Source: Amycolatopsis echigonensis
GTDB lineage: Bacteria; Actinomycetota; Actinomycetes; Mycobacteriales; Pseudonocardiaceae
Direction: 5' to 3'
DNA: 64,000 bases
Assembly: GCF_014174495.1 (NCBI RefSeq)
Contig: NZ_JACJHR010000052.1
Location: 1 to 64,000, forward strand
Shown piece after piece: positions 26,163 to 34,199 of the stretch (positions within the stretch are counted from its first letter, which is position 1; every line of letters starts with the position of its first letter). Made by a program: the position numbers and the translations under genes. The notes beneath the pieces were generated by a model, which had not been told where the DNA came from, did no database searches, and saw only the letters and a list, made by a program, of their open reading frames with translations.

Positions 26163-26884
26163 TGCCCGGACACCTCCCTCGCCCAGCCGTCGTTCCGGCC
26201 GGCCCCGTCGTCTCGCGTGCGCCTGTCCCTGTCCCTGTCCCGAACCGCGTCCGCCGTCCGCCTCGCGAAGAGGTCAGTCCAGGCGAACACCTGTTCGAGT
26301 ATGCCGGAATCGGCCCGGCTTTCCCACCTCGCCCGTCCGGCTCTCTTCGATGATGGACCGGGCGGTTCCCCGCACCGGTGACCGCCACGCGGAGCCACCG
26401 GGAGTAGTGGGCGCGAACGCACGCTAGATCCCCCGGAAGGACGAGCGCAATTCCGGGTGTTGACCGTGCTGTGGACAACCTGTGGATGACTGGGGGCAAC
26501 GAATCACAGGTCTCCGCGAGCCTGTGGACAAAGTGGGGACAGCGCAGAACGGCCTCACTGAATCCGCAGGTCAAGGCCTGTGTAGAGACTGTGGAGAACT
26601 TCGCCAAAACTCGTCCGGCGTGTCGTGTCGAACTCCTTCTTCGGCGTGTCGCACCGGTCGCCGTCCACTGCCCTGTGGATGGTTGCTACGCACGGTAGAT
26701 CACCGACCCGATGGGCTGAACGAAGGAGAATTCCTCACCTGGCCCACCTGGTGACTGCGGACAGTGAGTAACGAGGCAAAAGCCCAGGTTAACCGGGCGC
26801 AAACACGAAACCGGGTGAGGTTCACCGGCCAGACACCTTGCGGTGCCGTGCCGGGAACCCCACCCGGAGTAACGCTAGGGCCGC
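26163..26884. other. Gene-free region upstream of dnaB with DnaA-box cluster
   Basis: I support no gene in these 722 bases. Between 26461 and 26690 there are two perfect DnaA boxes (TGTGGACAA at 26470-26478 and 26523-26531) and three near-matches: TGTGGATGA at 26481, TGTGGAGAA at 26590 and TGTGGATGG at 26674. All point the same way. A short GTCCCT triplet repeat lies near 26224-26242. The boxes suggest DnaA binding for regulation or titration. Confidence 0.6.
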
Positions 26885-27697
26885 TCAGCCCAAGGCGCTC
26901 TGCGCTTGACGCAGCCGTTCGGAGATCGTCTGCCTGGACCAGGGCGTGTACACGAGGATGGATTCACGACCCGGGCGTTCCTCCATGAGCCAACGCCCCT
27001 CGTCGATGTCGACGAAGTTGATCGGCTTGGGAATCCGCCTGCGTGCGCCGCTTGCGGTCCTGACGGCGACGTACAACGCGCCATTGCCGATGCGTGGTGC
27101 CTTCATGATCCGCTGAATCTCCTTCAGCGGGGAAGCCTGTTCCTTCCGGCTCTGGTCGTTCATCATGATCGAAGTTCGCGGCTCGCCCGCGTTATGCGGT
27201 CGTCCGGTCTCGAATTCCTTGCGGTCGACAAGCAGGGCTTGCCCGGGAGGAGTCCGGGCGGCCGGAATGATGTCGAGGAAGGTTTCAAGGAGCAGCTCCG
27301 GCCGTTGCCTGGTGACGGCGACCCTCGGCTCGCGGCCAACCCGGACCAAGCCGAAGCCGCCGCCGTTGCCACTGCCCACCAGCGCGGAAAAGTTAGCCGG
27401 GCTTCCGTCGTCGAACTGGCCGTCGAACCAGCCGTAATACTCCAGGTGCGGATGGGAGATCGAATCGATCAACGCGAGCAGATCGCGATCTATCCCCCGC
27501 GGGCCCATCAATCCGGCCTGCTGGAGACCTGCGTTGACCTGCTCGTCGAGCCTGCGCTGGTCCTCCGGTACGTAGAACGCGGCCGTCTCTCCGATGACCT
27601 TGTGCGGCTCCGCACCACGTCGCCGGATCAGGTTGCACAGGGTGTAGGCCGTGAAGGTCACGGGACGGTCGAGGGTGATCACGTCGCTGACCCTCAT
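26885..27697 (-). CDS. ESX secretion-associated EspG-family protein
   Basis: A 270-residue cytoplasmic protein with the EspG layout: an N-terminal VTFTAYTLCNLIRRRG strand-helix, a beta-rich middle (GFGLVRVGREPRVAVTRQRP), and a C-terminal YVAVRTASGARRR then FVDIDEGRWLM. EspG proteins are chaperones that bind PPE-type substrates and hand them to the type VII secretion machinery. Its ATG overlaps the stop of the upstream PPE-like gene (ATGA), which fits a chaperone made together with its client. No secretion ATPase or channel gene is in the window. Confidence 0.82.
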   Translation of the reverse strand: MRVSDVITLDRPVTFTAYTLCNLIRRRGAEPHKVIGETAAFYVPEDQRRLDEQVNAGLQQAGLMGPRGIDRDLLALIDSISHPHLEYYGWFDGQFDDGSPANFSALVGSGNGGGFGLVRVGREPRVAVTRQRPELLLETFLDIIPAARTPPGQALLVDRKEFETGRPHNAGEPRTSIMMNDQSRKEQASPLKEIQRIMKAPRIGNGALYVAVRTASGARRRIPKPINFVDIDEGRWLMEERPGRESILVYTPWSRQTISERLRQAQSALG

Positions 27698-29058
27698 TCA
27701 CCGATGACCGGCGGAACGGTCATCTGGTCGGAGCCGAAGATGTCGTTGCCGTCTTCTTCCAGCAGGTACTTGGTCTGGTGCTCCTCGTCTTCCTGGCCCT
27801 TGCCGCCCTTGGCGCCGCCGCCCATGCCTCCCATGCCTGCCGCACCGGCCTTGCCAGCTGTTCCGGCACCGGCACCACGCATGCCGCCCACGCCTCCCGC
27901 ACCGGCCCCAGCACCGGCACCGCCTGCCGCGGCACCGGAACCGGTGCCGCCGGGGCCAAAGCCTGCCCCGCCGAATCCGCCGGGTCCGAAGGCAGCGCCG
28001 CCGCCGGCACCGCCTCCACTGCCAGCGCCGTAGCCGCTGCCGCTACCAGTCGGGCCGAAGGAGCTCGGGTCGAACTTCGCCGGGTCAGTCGTCGGTGGCG
28101 TCCAGCCCGAGGTCTTCGTGCCGTCGTCAGGCGGCACAAACTGACCTGGCCCGCCGGGACCGCCTGGCGGAGTGAACCTCGGAGGGTTCGTTTTCGGCGG
28201 AGTGAAGCCGCCGCCACCGCCTGGCGGGGTGAACCTCGGGGGGTTCGTTTTCGGCGGAGTGAAGCTGCCTCCACCGACGCCACCCGGCCCGCCGCTGAAT
28301 CCGCCGCCGATACCGCCAGGGCCGGTGCCCGGCCCGCCGCCGTACTTGCCGGGGTCGGTGTTGCCGTCTGAGATGTTGTTGCCCTGCCAGACGTTGTACT
28401 GCGGCATCCCGCCGGCGTTCTGGGAACTCGAACCGTAGTACGCCGTGTAAGCCTGGACGTTCGTCTGGCTGTTCTGGTTGTACTTGTCGATCTCGTCGTC
28501 TTTATCGCTGAACGGCTGGTGGTCGTACCACTTCATTTCAGGCGGGTCTTTGGGTAGTTCCTGGACCTTGCCGTGCACATCGTGAAACGCGTCGACCTGG
28601 TTGGTCATGAAGGTCTGGCTCGTGCCCAGATTTTTGGCAGAGTCGTCGTGCCAGATCTTGAGCGCATTCGCGCCCGACTGGGCCGCGCCCGCGCTGCTGC
28701 CCTGCCAAGCACTGTTCATCTTGTTGTTCAGCGCATCGATTTGCTGAGAGCGAGCTGCGTGCAGCTTCTGAAGCGTGTCGGCTGCGCTCCTGCCGCCGTC
28801 GAGCGAACTGGTGTTGCCTTTGCTGATCTTGTCGTAAATCGTGTACGCGTCGATCGACCCGCCGCCGACGTTCGCTTGCAGATGGTCTGCGTGCGGCCCG
28901 CCGCTGAAGATGCTGGATGCCGCACCGACCAGGCCGCCGACTACGCCGCCGACGACCGCCCCTTCCGGCCCCAGCACCGCACCGTAGGCGGCTCCGACCG
29001 CCGCACCCTTAGCAGTGTTCTTCAGCGTGCTGCCAGTGCTGTTGTCCTCATTCCCCAT
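27694..29058 (-). CDS. PPE-like/WXG100-type ESX substrate with Gly/Pro-rich repeats
   Basis: A 454-residue protein. A glycine-zipper segment (GAAVGAAYGAVLGPEGAVVG) is followed by a helical WXG100/PPE-like region (DALNNKMNSAWQGSSAGAA), then a Gly/Pro-rich linker with two copies of FTPPKTNPPRFTPPGG. The C-terminus has YLLEE, matching the YxxxD/E export signal of type VII substrates, and ends in DQMTVPPVIGE. GGAAGGAAG precedes ATG 29058. Coupled to the downstream EspG gene, it is probably exported by an ESX system encoded elsewhere. The low-complexity part resembles mycobacterial PE/PPE tails by composition only. Confidence 0.78.
   Translation of the reverse strand: MGNEDNSTGSTLKNTAKGAAVGAAYGAVLGPEGAVVGGVVGGLVGAASSIFSGGPHADHLQANVGGGSIDAYTIYDKISKGNTSSLDGGRSAADTLQKLHAARSQQIDALNNKMNSAWQGSSAGAAQSGANALKIWHDDSAKNLGTSQTFMTNQVDAFHDVHGKVQELPKDPPEMKWYDHQPFSDKDDEIDKYNQNSQTNVQAYTAYYGSSSQNAGGMPQYNVWQGNNISDGNTDPGKYGGGPGTGPGGIGGGFSGGPGGVGGGSFTPPKTNPPRFTPPGGGGGFTPPKTNPPRFTPPGGPGGPGQFVPPDDGTKTSGWTPPTTDPAKFDPSSFGPTGSGSGYGAGSGGGAGGGAAFGPGGFGGAGFGPGGTGSGAAAGGAGAGAGAGGVGGMRGAGAGTAGKAGAAGMGGMGGGAKGGKGQEDEEHQTKYLLEEDGNDIFGSDQMTVPPVIGE
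28163..28264 (-). repeat. 45-base direct repeat inside the PPE-like gene
   Basis: Two 45-base copies (28163-28207 and 28220-28264) differ at two positions, with a 57-base period. They encode the duplicated proline-rich segment. The high identity indicates a recent in-frame duplication. Confidence 0.85.
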
Positions 29059-29100
29059 AATGAGAATCTTCCTTCCGGGCCTGCTAGAGCCGTGTGGCGA

Positions 29101-29712
29101 TCAAGAAGCTGTCTTGAGGTGGTTGATCATCGCGGCGCCGATCTTGGTCAGCGGCTCGCACGGGTTGTCGAGGTTTTTGCCCTTCGAAATGGAATCGACG
29201 ATGACGACAGTGAGCTGATCGGTGACGCCGATGACGAGATCGCATACGCCGTTTTTGCGCGAGTCGTGCCCAGCCGTGAAAACCGCCGGGTAGCCACTGA
29301 TCTGGGTCGGCTCGAAGTACGCCTGGCGCGATTTCGTCGCGTAGGTGTCGGCGAGGCCGTTCTTATTCTGAGGGACCGGCGCGAGAGTGACCCCGTTCGC
29401 CTTGAGGTCCGGGTCTGAGGACTGCCAGTCGCACCCGCGTGGCGTGATGTCGTTGAGCTTCCCAGGCGAGGCGAGGCCGACGGCATTGGCGTCGTCGCCG
29501 AGGGCCGAGCACGGATCGGCGAGCAGCTTCTCGGTCGGAAGCGGTGCCGGGACCTTCGGCACGCCGTTGCTCGACGAGTTGTCGGGACTCGACGGGCTGG
29601 GGTTGCCGGGCGCGGGGGTTTCAGCAGTACCGCCGGTACCGCCGCTGCAGGCGGTCAGCAAGCTGAGGGCTACGACAGTGCCGGCAGCGAGCCGGGCGAT
29701 GTGTTTTGGCAT
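29101..29712 (-). CDS. DUF3558-type lipoprotein
   Basis: About 203 residues. The signal peptide (ARLAAGTVVALSLLTAC) ends in the lipobox LLTAC, then a Ser/Pro-rich linker (PGNPSPSSPDNSSS) leads to the DUF3558 core: DPCSAL, RGCDWQ, CDLVIGV and the late DNPCEPL. These four spaced Cys are typical of the family, which is restricted to actinobacteria and of unknown function. ATG 29712 is used; GTG 29730 would overlap the upstream gene. It lies in the ESX operon, which suggests a role at the outer membrane face near the secretion system. Confidence 0.82.
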   Translation of the reverse strand: MPKHIARLAAGTVVALSLLTACSGGTGGTAETPAPGNPSPSSPDNSSSNGVPKVPAPLPTEKLLADPCSALGDDANAVGLASPGKLNDITPRGCDWQSSDPDLKANGVTLAPVPQNKNGLADTYATKSRQAYFEPTQISGYPAVFTAGHDSRKNGVCDLVIGVTDQLTVVIVDSISKGKNLDNPCEPLTKIGAAMINHLKTAS

Positions 29713-29719
29713 GTGCTGA

Positions 29720-30127
29720 TCAGAGCCCACTCTGTGTCTGCTTCTTCATGGCTTCGGCGTTGTGCAGCTCGGTTATGGTGATCTTCTTCTTCGCCGCGAT
29801 GAGCGCGTCGATGAAGTTCTGCGTGTACGTGACCATGCTCTCGTGCTCGGTCAACAGGCTCTTCCCTGAAGGGTTGGCACCCCGTTCGACGAAGGTATGG
29901 CTGGCCACTTCGTCGGCGGGCGGCGTCACCGACGCGATGGTCTCGGCGTGCTGGCGGTCCTTGTGCAGGTCGGTGAGCAGGTCTTTCCACTGCCCGATGA
30001 CTGAGTCGACCTCGTCTTCGGTGAACTTGTAGCCGCCGGCCTTGCCGTAGCTGCCCACCATGATCGGCGGGACCGGGGGCACCTGGACCCCCGGGTTTCC
30101 GCCGGACGCGGGTGATCCTTCAGGCAT
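29720..30127 (-). CDS. Small ESX-cluster protein
   Basis: About 135 residues. A short proline-rich N-terminus is followed by a mostly helical region (FTEDEVDSVIGQWKDLLTDL, then MVTYTQNFIDALIAAKKKIT). The single-W helix pattern and position resemble helical EsxA/EspA-like partners found beside PPE-like genes in Pseudonocardiaceae; no canonical WXG is present. I prefer ATG 30127 (MPEGSP), preceded by AAGGGGG; ATG 30151 would add eight residues. First gene of the four-gene operon ending with EspG. Its function is inferred from context only. Confidence 0.65.
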   Translation of the reverse strand: MPEGSPASGGNPGVQVPPVPPIMVGSYGKAGGYKFTEDEVDSVIGQWKDLLTDLHKDRQHAETIASVTPPADEVASHTFVERGANPSGKSLLTEHESMVTYTQNFIDALIAAKKKITITELHNAEAMKKQTQSGL

Positions 30128-30309
30128 CTCGCTGGCCCCCTTACAACCCATGCCTCGCTCTTCCCCGGCGAGATCAGCGTCTTGGATGTTAACGCACGCG
30201 AGTTGGTTCCCGCTTGATGTTGGCAAGTTCGCACGAGGGCTTCTGAGCTGGGCATCTGTGGCGGTTTCCGGTCAAGCGCGCTCGACCCGGCTGGTCGCCG
30301 TCGTCGAAA

Positions 30310-30348
30310 CGAAACCGCCCCCAGGAGAATCTCCCGGGGGCGGTTTCG
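30310..30348 (-). terminator. Terminator of the rpsF-ssb-rpsR-rplI operon
   Basis: A 13-bp perfect outer stem (30310-30322 with 30336-30348) encloses a further GGAGA/TCTCC pairing. It lies just downstream of rplI in its direction of transcription and ahead of the ESX operon. It is GC-rich, followed on the minus strand by TTTCG rather than a long T-run. Confidence 0.75.
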
Positions 30349-30367
30349 CGGAAAAAAGGCGCGAACG

Positions 30368-30832
30368 TCAGTTCGCCGCCACGGCCTTGACCTCGAGGCG
30401 GAGGTCCACCTTCACGTTCGGGTGCAGGCGGGCGTTGACCGAGTGCTTGCCGACCGTCTTGATGTGGTCGCGCAGGTCCAGGACGCGCTTGTCGAGCAGC
30501 GGGCCGCCCTGGGCTTTGATCGCGTCGACGATCTCGCCGGCGGTGATCGAGCCGAAGAGCTTCTTCGAGCCCGCCGCGGCCTTGCCGGTCAGCTGGATCG
30601 CGCCGAGGCTCTCGAGGGTCGCCTTGATTTCCTTGGCGTGGTCGAGGTCGCGGATGCGGCGGGATTCCTGTGCGCGCTGGATCGTGCGCACGTTCTTCTC
30701 CGCACCCTTGGTGGCCACGATCGCGTAGCCGCGCGGCAGCAGGTAGTTGCGGGCGTAGCCGTCCTTGACCTCGACGATGTCGCCGGGGCCGCCGAGGTTC
30801 GCCACGTCGGTGGTGAGAATGATCTTCGCCAT
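30368..30832 (-). CDS. rplI: 50S ribosomal protein L9
   Basis: A 154-residue ribosomal protein with the L9 signature (GDIVEVKDGYARNYLLPRGY), a long connecting helix and the C-terminal RNA-binding domain ending KVDLRLEVKAVAAN. L9 binds 23S rRNA near the L1 stalk and helps keep the reading frame. GGGGAG precedes the ATG. Last gene of the four-gene ribosomal operon; a hairpin follows. In mycobacteria dnaB comes next, here displaced by the ESX operon. Confidence 0.97.
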   Translation of the reverse strand: MAKIILTTDVANLGGPGDIVEVKDGYARNYLLPRGYAIVATKGAEKNVRTIQRAQESRRIRDLDHAKEIKATLESLGAIQLTGKAAAGSKKLFGSITAGEIVDAIKAQGGPLLDKRVLDLRDHIKTVGKHSVNARLHPNVKVDLRLEVKAVAAN

Positions 30833-30846
30833 GACTAGTGCTCCCC

Positions 30847-31095
30847 TCAGCGCGCGGTGGACGTGTAGGGCAGCAGAGCCATCTCGCGCGAGTTCTTCAC
30901 CGCGATGGCGATGTCGCGCTGGTGCTGGCTGCAGTTGCCGGTGACGCGACGGGCACGGATCTTGCCGCGGTCGGAAATGTACTTCCGCAACAGGTTGGTG
31001 TCCTTGTAGTCGATCGCTTCCGGGCGGCCCTTCTTCTCGGCCTTGCAGAACACGCAGACCTTCTTCTTGGGCTTGCGAATGGGTGGCTTGGCCAC
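30847..31095 (-). CDS. rpsR: 30S ribosomal protein S18 (zinc-binding form)
   Basis: An 82-residue S18. The sequence VCVFCK and the later NCSQHQRDIA give the Cys/Cys/Cys/His set of the zinc-containing (C+) paralogue of actinobacteria. LLRKYISDRGKIRARR is the family signature. S18 binds S6 and 16S rRNA in the platform. Start is GTG 31095 with AGGAG upstream. It sits between ssb and rplI, and the gap to rplI is 14 bases. Confidence 0.96.
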   Translation of the reverse strand: MAKPPIRKPKKKVCVFCKAEKKGRPEAIDYKDTNLLRKYISDRGKIRARRVTGNCSQHQRDIAIAVKNSREMALLPYTSTAR

Positions 31096-31129
31096 TGTTG
31101 TACTCCTGGAATTCTAGAAAGAGATGAGA

Positions 31130-31657
31130 TCAGAACGGGGGTTCGTCGGAGAAGCCTCCGCCGCCACCGCCCGCGGGCGGGGCCGAGCCCCAGGGGTCGT
31201 CGGCGGGCGCGCTGTTGCCGCCGCCGCCGCGATTGCCGCCGCCTCCGGTGAAGCCGCCTCCGCCGCCGAAGTCACCACCGCCGCCGCCACCGCGGCTGAC
31301 CTTGTTGACCTTCGCCGTCGCGTAGCGCAGCGACGGGCCGATCTCGTCGACCTCGAGCTCGACGACGGTGCGCTTCTCGCCTTCCTTGGTCTCGAACGAC
31401 CGCTGCTTCAGCCGCCCCTGCACCACCACGCGGGCGCCCCGCGTGAGCGACTCGGCGACGTTCTCCGCCGCCTGCCGCCAGATGTTGCAGCGCAGGAACA
31501 GCGCCTCGCCGTCCTTCCACTCGCCGGTCTGCCGGTCGAGCGTGCGCGGGGTGGACGCGACGGTGAAGTTCGCGACCGCCGCACCGGACGGGGTGAAGCG
31601 CAGCTCCGGGTCGGACGTCAGGTTCCCGACCACGGTGATGACGGTGTCTCCAGCCAC
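31130..31657 (-). CDS. ssb: Single-stranded DNA-binding protein
   Basis: A 175-residue SSB. The OB-fold begins DTVITVVGNLTSDPELRFTP, with ALFLRCNIWRQAAENVAESL and GARVVVQGRLKQRSFETKEG. A Gly-rich disordered linker leads to the acidic partner-binding tip DEPPF, which recruits replication and repair proteins. GTG 31657 is used, with AAGGGA upstream. Encoded between rpsF and rpsR, the standard bacterial order. Sequence is intact and of normal length for an actinobacterial SSB. Confidence 0.96.
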   Translation of the reverse strand: MAGDTVITVVGNLTSDPELRFTPSGAAVANFTVASTPRTLDRQTGEWKDGEALFLRCNIWRQAAENVAESLTRGARVVVQGRLKQRSFETKEGEKRTVVELEVDEIGPSLRYATAKVNKVSRGGGGGGDFGGGGGFTGGGGNRGGGGNSAPADDPWGSAPPAGGGGGGFSDEPPF

Positions 31658-31686
31658 GGATGGCGTCCCTTCGGATCGGGCTCGGA

Positions 31687-32010
31687 TCAGGCCTTGGCGG
31701 GCGCGGGCTTGGCCGCGGCCTTGACCTCGCGGCGCATGACCTTGGTGCGCAGCACGGTTTCCTGCAGCGACAGCTGGCGGTCCAGTTCCTTGACGGCCTC
31801 GGCCGTCGAGTTCAGGTCCAGCAGCGCGTAGATGCCCTCGGCGTTCTTCTTGATCTCGTACGCCAAGCGACGGCGGCCCCACACATCGACCTTCTCGACG
31901 CTTCCGCCCGAAGTGCGGATCACGTTGAGGAAGTTGTCCAGCGTGGGCGCGACCGTGCGCTCGTCGAGCGTCGGGTCCAGGATGACCATTACCTCGTAAT
32001 GGCGTGACAT
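31687..32010 (-). CDS. rpsF: 30S ribosomal protein S6
   Basis: A 107-residue S6. The N-terminus SRHYEVMVILDPTLDERTVA and WGRRRLAYEIKKNAEGIYAL are family signatures; a short Lys/Ala/Pro tail ends the protein. S6 pairs with S18 in the 30S platform. ATG 32010 follows a very strong AGGAGGTGA. First gene of the rpsF-ssb-rpsR-rplI operon. Confidence 0.97.
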   Translation of the reverse strand: MSRHYEVMVILDPTLDERTVAPTLDNFLNVIRTSGGSVEKVDVWGRRRLAYEIKKNAEGIYALLDLNSTAEAVKELDRQLSLQETVLRTKVMRREVKAAAKPAPAKA

Positions 32011-32111
32011 AACCACTCACCTCCTATGGGCTCGCGGTCACGGCGGTTCCGTGACAGGAGGGTTTGTCCAGGTAAGCGTACCCGGCGGGTCCGACAGTCC
32101 CGTCCGGCGGG

Positions 32112-33029
32112 TCAGCTGACGCGGCGCAGCACCCAGGTGCGGACCAGCCCGGCGGTGACGCCGGCCAGCACGATCACCGCGAGCAGCATCGGCAGCTGGA
32201 CGTCCGAGGCTCCGCCCTGGCTCGCCAGCGCTTCGGCGTTGCCCGCGTTGCGGATGTCCGGGCCCTGCTGGCCCTGCGGGTCCTGTCCGGCGGACGGCTG
32301 CTGCGGCAATGCGCCGGAACCGGGCAGCGCGCCGTAGCGCGCGCCGGGTGCGACCGCGGTGCCCAGCGCACCCGGGCTGCCCGGGGTCGCGGTCGGGATG
32401 TTGCCGTAGTCGCGCGGCGGGGCGATCCCGGTCGAGCCCGGCTGGTAGTTGCCGAGCGGGTTGCCGCCGCTGTTCTGCCCGGGCGCGCTGCCGTTCGGCT
32501 GCTGGGAGCCGCCGTTCGACGGGGAATTCGAGGACGACGGCGCCTGGTAGTTGTTCGCCGTCGTGGTGAGCCCGCACGCGGACGCGACCTCGCTGCGGAT
32601 CCCGTTCAGCACCTTGGTCTTGGTGTCGGGCAGCAGGCCGATTCCCGGCGCGTCCTTCAGTGCGTCCGAGACGACCTGGCCGATCGCGTCGCCGCTGATC
32701 GTGCCGCCCGCGGCGTTCGGGATCTCGCCGACCTGCAGGTTGCCCTTGTTCGCGATGGCGTTCGCCAGCGAGTCCGGCCAGACGGTGGCCAGCCGCCAGA
32801 AGTTCACCTGGTCCCTGGCCGACTGGCGGACGATCTCCTTGACCGCCGAGCCGGGCATGGCGACCGCGTCCCCCATGCCGCCGGTGACCGCGCCCGTGCA
32901 CTGGTTCGCGAGCGTGGTCGCCGCGGACGCGGTGCCGGCGCCCAGGAACGTGCCGCCGGTGAAGAGGGCGGCGAGAGCGGTGACGGTGAGTGCTCGACGG
33001 GTTCGCTTCCAGGTGGGGATTTTCCGCAC
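32112..33029 (-). CDS. Surface protein with C-terminal membrane anchor (paralogue 1)
   Basis: About 305 residues. GTG 33029 has GGAGGA at 8 bases. The signal peptide (RRALTVTALAALFTGGTFLG) is cleaved near ASAATT. The folded part has two Cys (NQCTG and ASACGL), then a Gln/Ser/Pro-rich stalk. The C-terminus has NAGNAEAL, a membrane helix (PMLLAVIVLAGVTAGLVRTW) and VLRRVS. The same layout recurs in the next two upstream genes, so the three form a paralogous set. No LPxTG motif. It lies just downstream of the rpsF operon start, outside it. Likely an envelope-displayed protein; function unknown. Confidence 0.7.
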   Translation of the reverse strand: MRKIPTWKRTRRALTVTALAALFTGGTFLGAGTASAATTLANQCTGAVTGGMGDAVAMPGSAVKEIVRQSARDQVNFWRLATVWPDSLANAIANKGNLQVGEIPNAAGGTISGDAIGQVVSDALKDAPGIGLLPDTKTKVLNGIRSEVASACGLTTTANNYQAPSSSNSPSNGGSQQPNGSAPGQNSGGNPLGNYQPGSTGIAPPRDYGNIPTATPGSPGALGTAVAPGARYGALPGSGALPQQPSAGQDPQGQQGPDIRNAGNAEALASQGGASDVQLPMLLAVIVLAGVTAGLVRTWVLRRVS

Positions 33030-33114
33030 GAGCACTATCCTCCGGGGTCCGCGGGCGTGGTTCGTCGCATCAGGAACAACGAATGGACTCCGGCAAAGAT
33101 ACTGGTGAGTTGGC

Positions 33115-34053
33115 CTAAACCGCAGCGGCCATTCGGCGGAGTACCCAGGTGCGGACCAGGCCCGCACTGACTCCGGAGAGTGCTAAAACTGCCACCAGAA
33201 CTGGCCAGTCCAACCCGTTCGTGTGGTTGCCGCCAGTACCGGGCAACGCCTCAGCATTACCGGCGTTCTGGATCGTGCGGTCGCCGCCCTCCGATCCGTC
33301 CGGGTTGGCAACGCCGTACTGCGGCGCGTAACCCGGGATCTGGCTGCCGTACCGCAGCGACGGCGACGGGCTGAAGAGTCCGGCCATCGCCATCGGGATG
33401 CCGCTGTAATCGCGCATCGGCGCGTAGCCGGTGTTGTAGCCGTACGACAAATCGCTGAAATTCGGCAGGAAGGCCGAGAACGGCGCGGCCCCGCCGCCGG
33501 CGTAATCGCCGAGCACCGGACTGGTCGAGCCCGGCATCTGGGACTGCTGGTCCGGCGAGCCGCCGCCCTGCTGCGGGCTGCCGCCATTGCCTCCGGACGG
33601 CGGTTGCTGCGGGCTCTGGCCCGGGTTCTGCTGGCTCGGCTGGCTGCCGCTGACGGCCTGGCCCGCCGTGGCGACGCCCTGCTGGAGGCTGTTCGTGCCG
33701 CCCGCGACCGCGCCGTTGACCGCGCTCGCGGCGGGCGCGCCGACCACCGGGACCGGCGCGACGACGGTGTTGACCACGTTCACCGTGACCTGGCAGACCG
33801 TGCCGAGCACCGCGTTGATGGTGCCGGTGAGCACGCCGGAGGTCTGGCCGACGACGCCGAGGTCGATCGGGAGGCCGAGCAGCGGAGTGGTCGCCTGGAC
33901 GTGGTCGCCCGGGTGAGCGGTGATGGTGGAACCGCAGGGTGTCGTCAGGGTGCCCGCGGACGCGGTGGCGGGGGCGGCGAGCGCGGCCGAGCCCGCCAGG
34001 ACGAAAGCGGCGGCGCCCACCGCGGTGGCCCTCCGTGCCCGGTGCTGCTGCAT
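33115..34053 (-). CDS. Surface protein with C-terminal membrane anchor (paralogue 2)
   Basis: About 312 residues. ATG 34053; signal peptide RRATAVGAAAFVLAGSAALA cut near ATASAGT. Two Cys (TPCGST, TVCQVT) in the folded part, which has a VVNTVVAPVPVVG core, then a Gln/Pro/Gly-rich stalk (QPSQQNPGQSPQQPPSGG) and a tyrosine-rich section. The tail repeats paralogue 1 closely: NAGNAEAL, a Trp-Pro before the helix (WPVLVAVLALSGVSAGLVR), then TWVLRRMAAAV. The nearly identical anchor with divergent ectodomain suggests shared localisation. Function unknown. Confidence 0.7.
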   Translation of the reverse strand: MQQHRARRATAVGAAAFVLAGSAALAAPATASAGTLTTPCGSTITAHPGDHVQATTPLLGLPIDLGVVGQTSGVLTGTINAVLGTVCQVTVNVVNTVVAPVPVVGAPAASAVNGAVAGGTNSLQQGVATAGQAVSGSQPSQQNPGQSPQQPPSGGNGGSPQQGGGSPDQQSQMPGSTSPVLGDYAGGGAAPFSAFLPNFSDLSYGYNTGYAPMRDYSGIPMAMAGLFSPSPSLRYGSQIPGYAPQYGVANPDGSEGGDRTIQNAGNAEALPGTGGNHTNGLDWPVLVAVLALSGVSAGLVRTWVLRRMAAAV

Positions 34054-34199
34054 GGCCGTCGACCCTTTCGTCGCGTCCGTTATCACTGCCTCGCTGTGGA
34101 CAACGACGGTAACGAAGACGAGTGACGCCCGCCTCCCCTCCGAGGTCAGGCATTCGGGTGGAAGCGGGTGCTACTCAGCGTCAGATAGGTGAGAGAGAG

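Noticed and set aside
26461..26690. Chromosomal origin oriC
   Set aside because: dnaA and dnaN are not adjacent, only five boxes are seen, all in one orientation, and no AT-rich unwinding segment is present.
26471..26988. Small open frames in the region upstream of dnaB
   Set aside because: They overlap the DnaA-box cluster, overlap each other, and lack family features or ribosome-binding sites.
27694..29058. Mycobacterial PE_PGRS protein
   Set aside because: Gly-rich composition is similar, but the N-terminus is not a PE domain and the context fits a PPE-like/WXG100-type client of EspG.
34095..34103. A single TGTGGACAA DnaA box between surface genes 2 and 3
   Set aside because: One isolated box has no partner boxes nearby and is expected by chance at some frequency.
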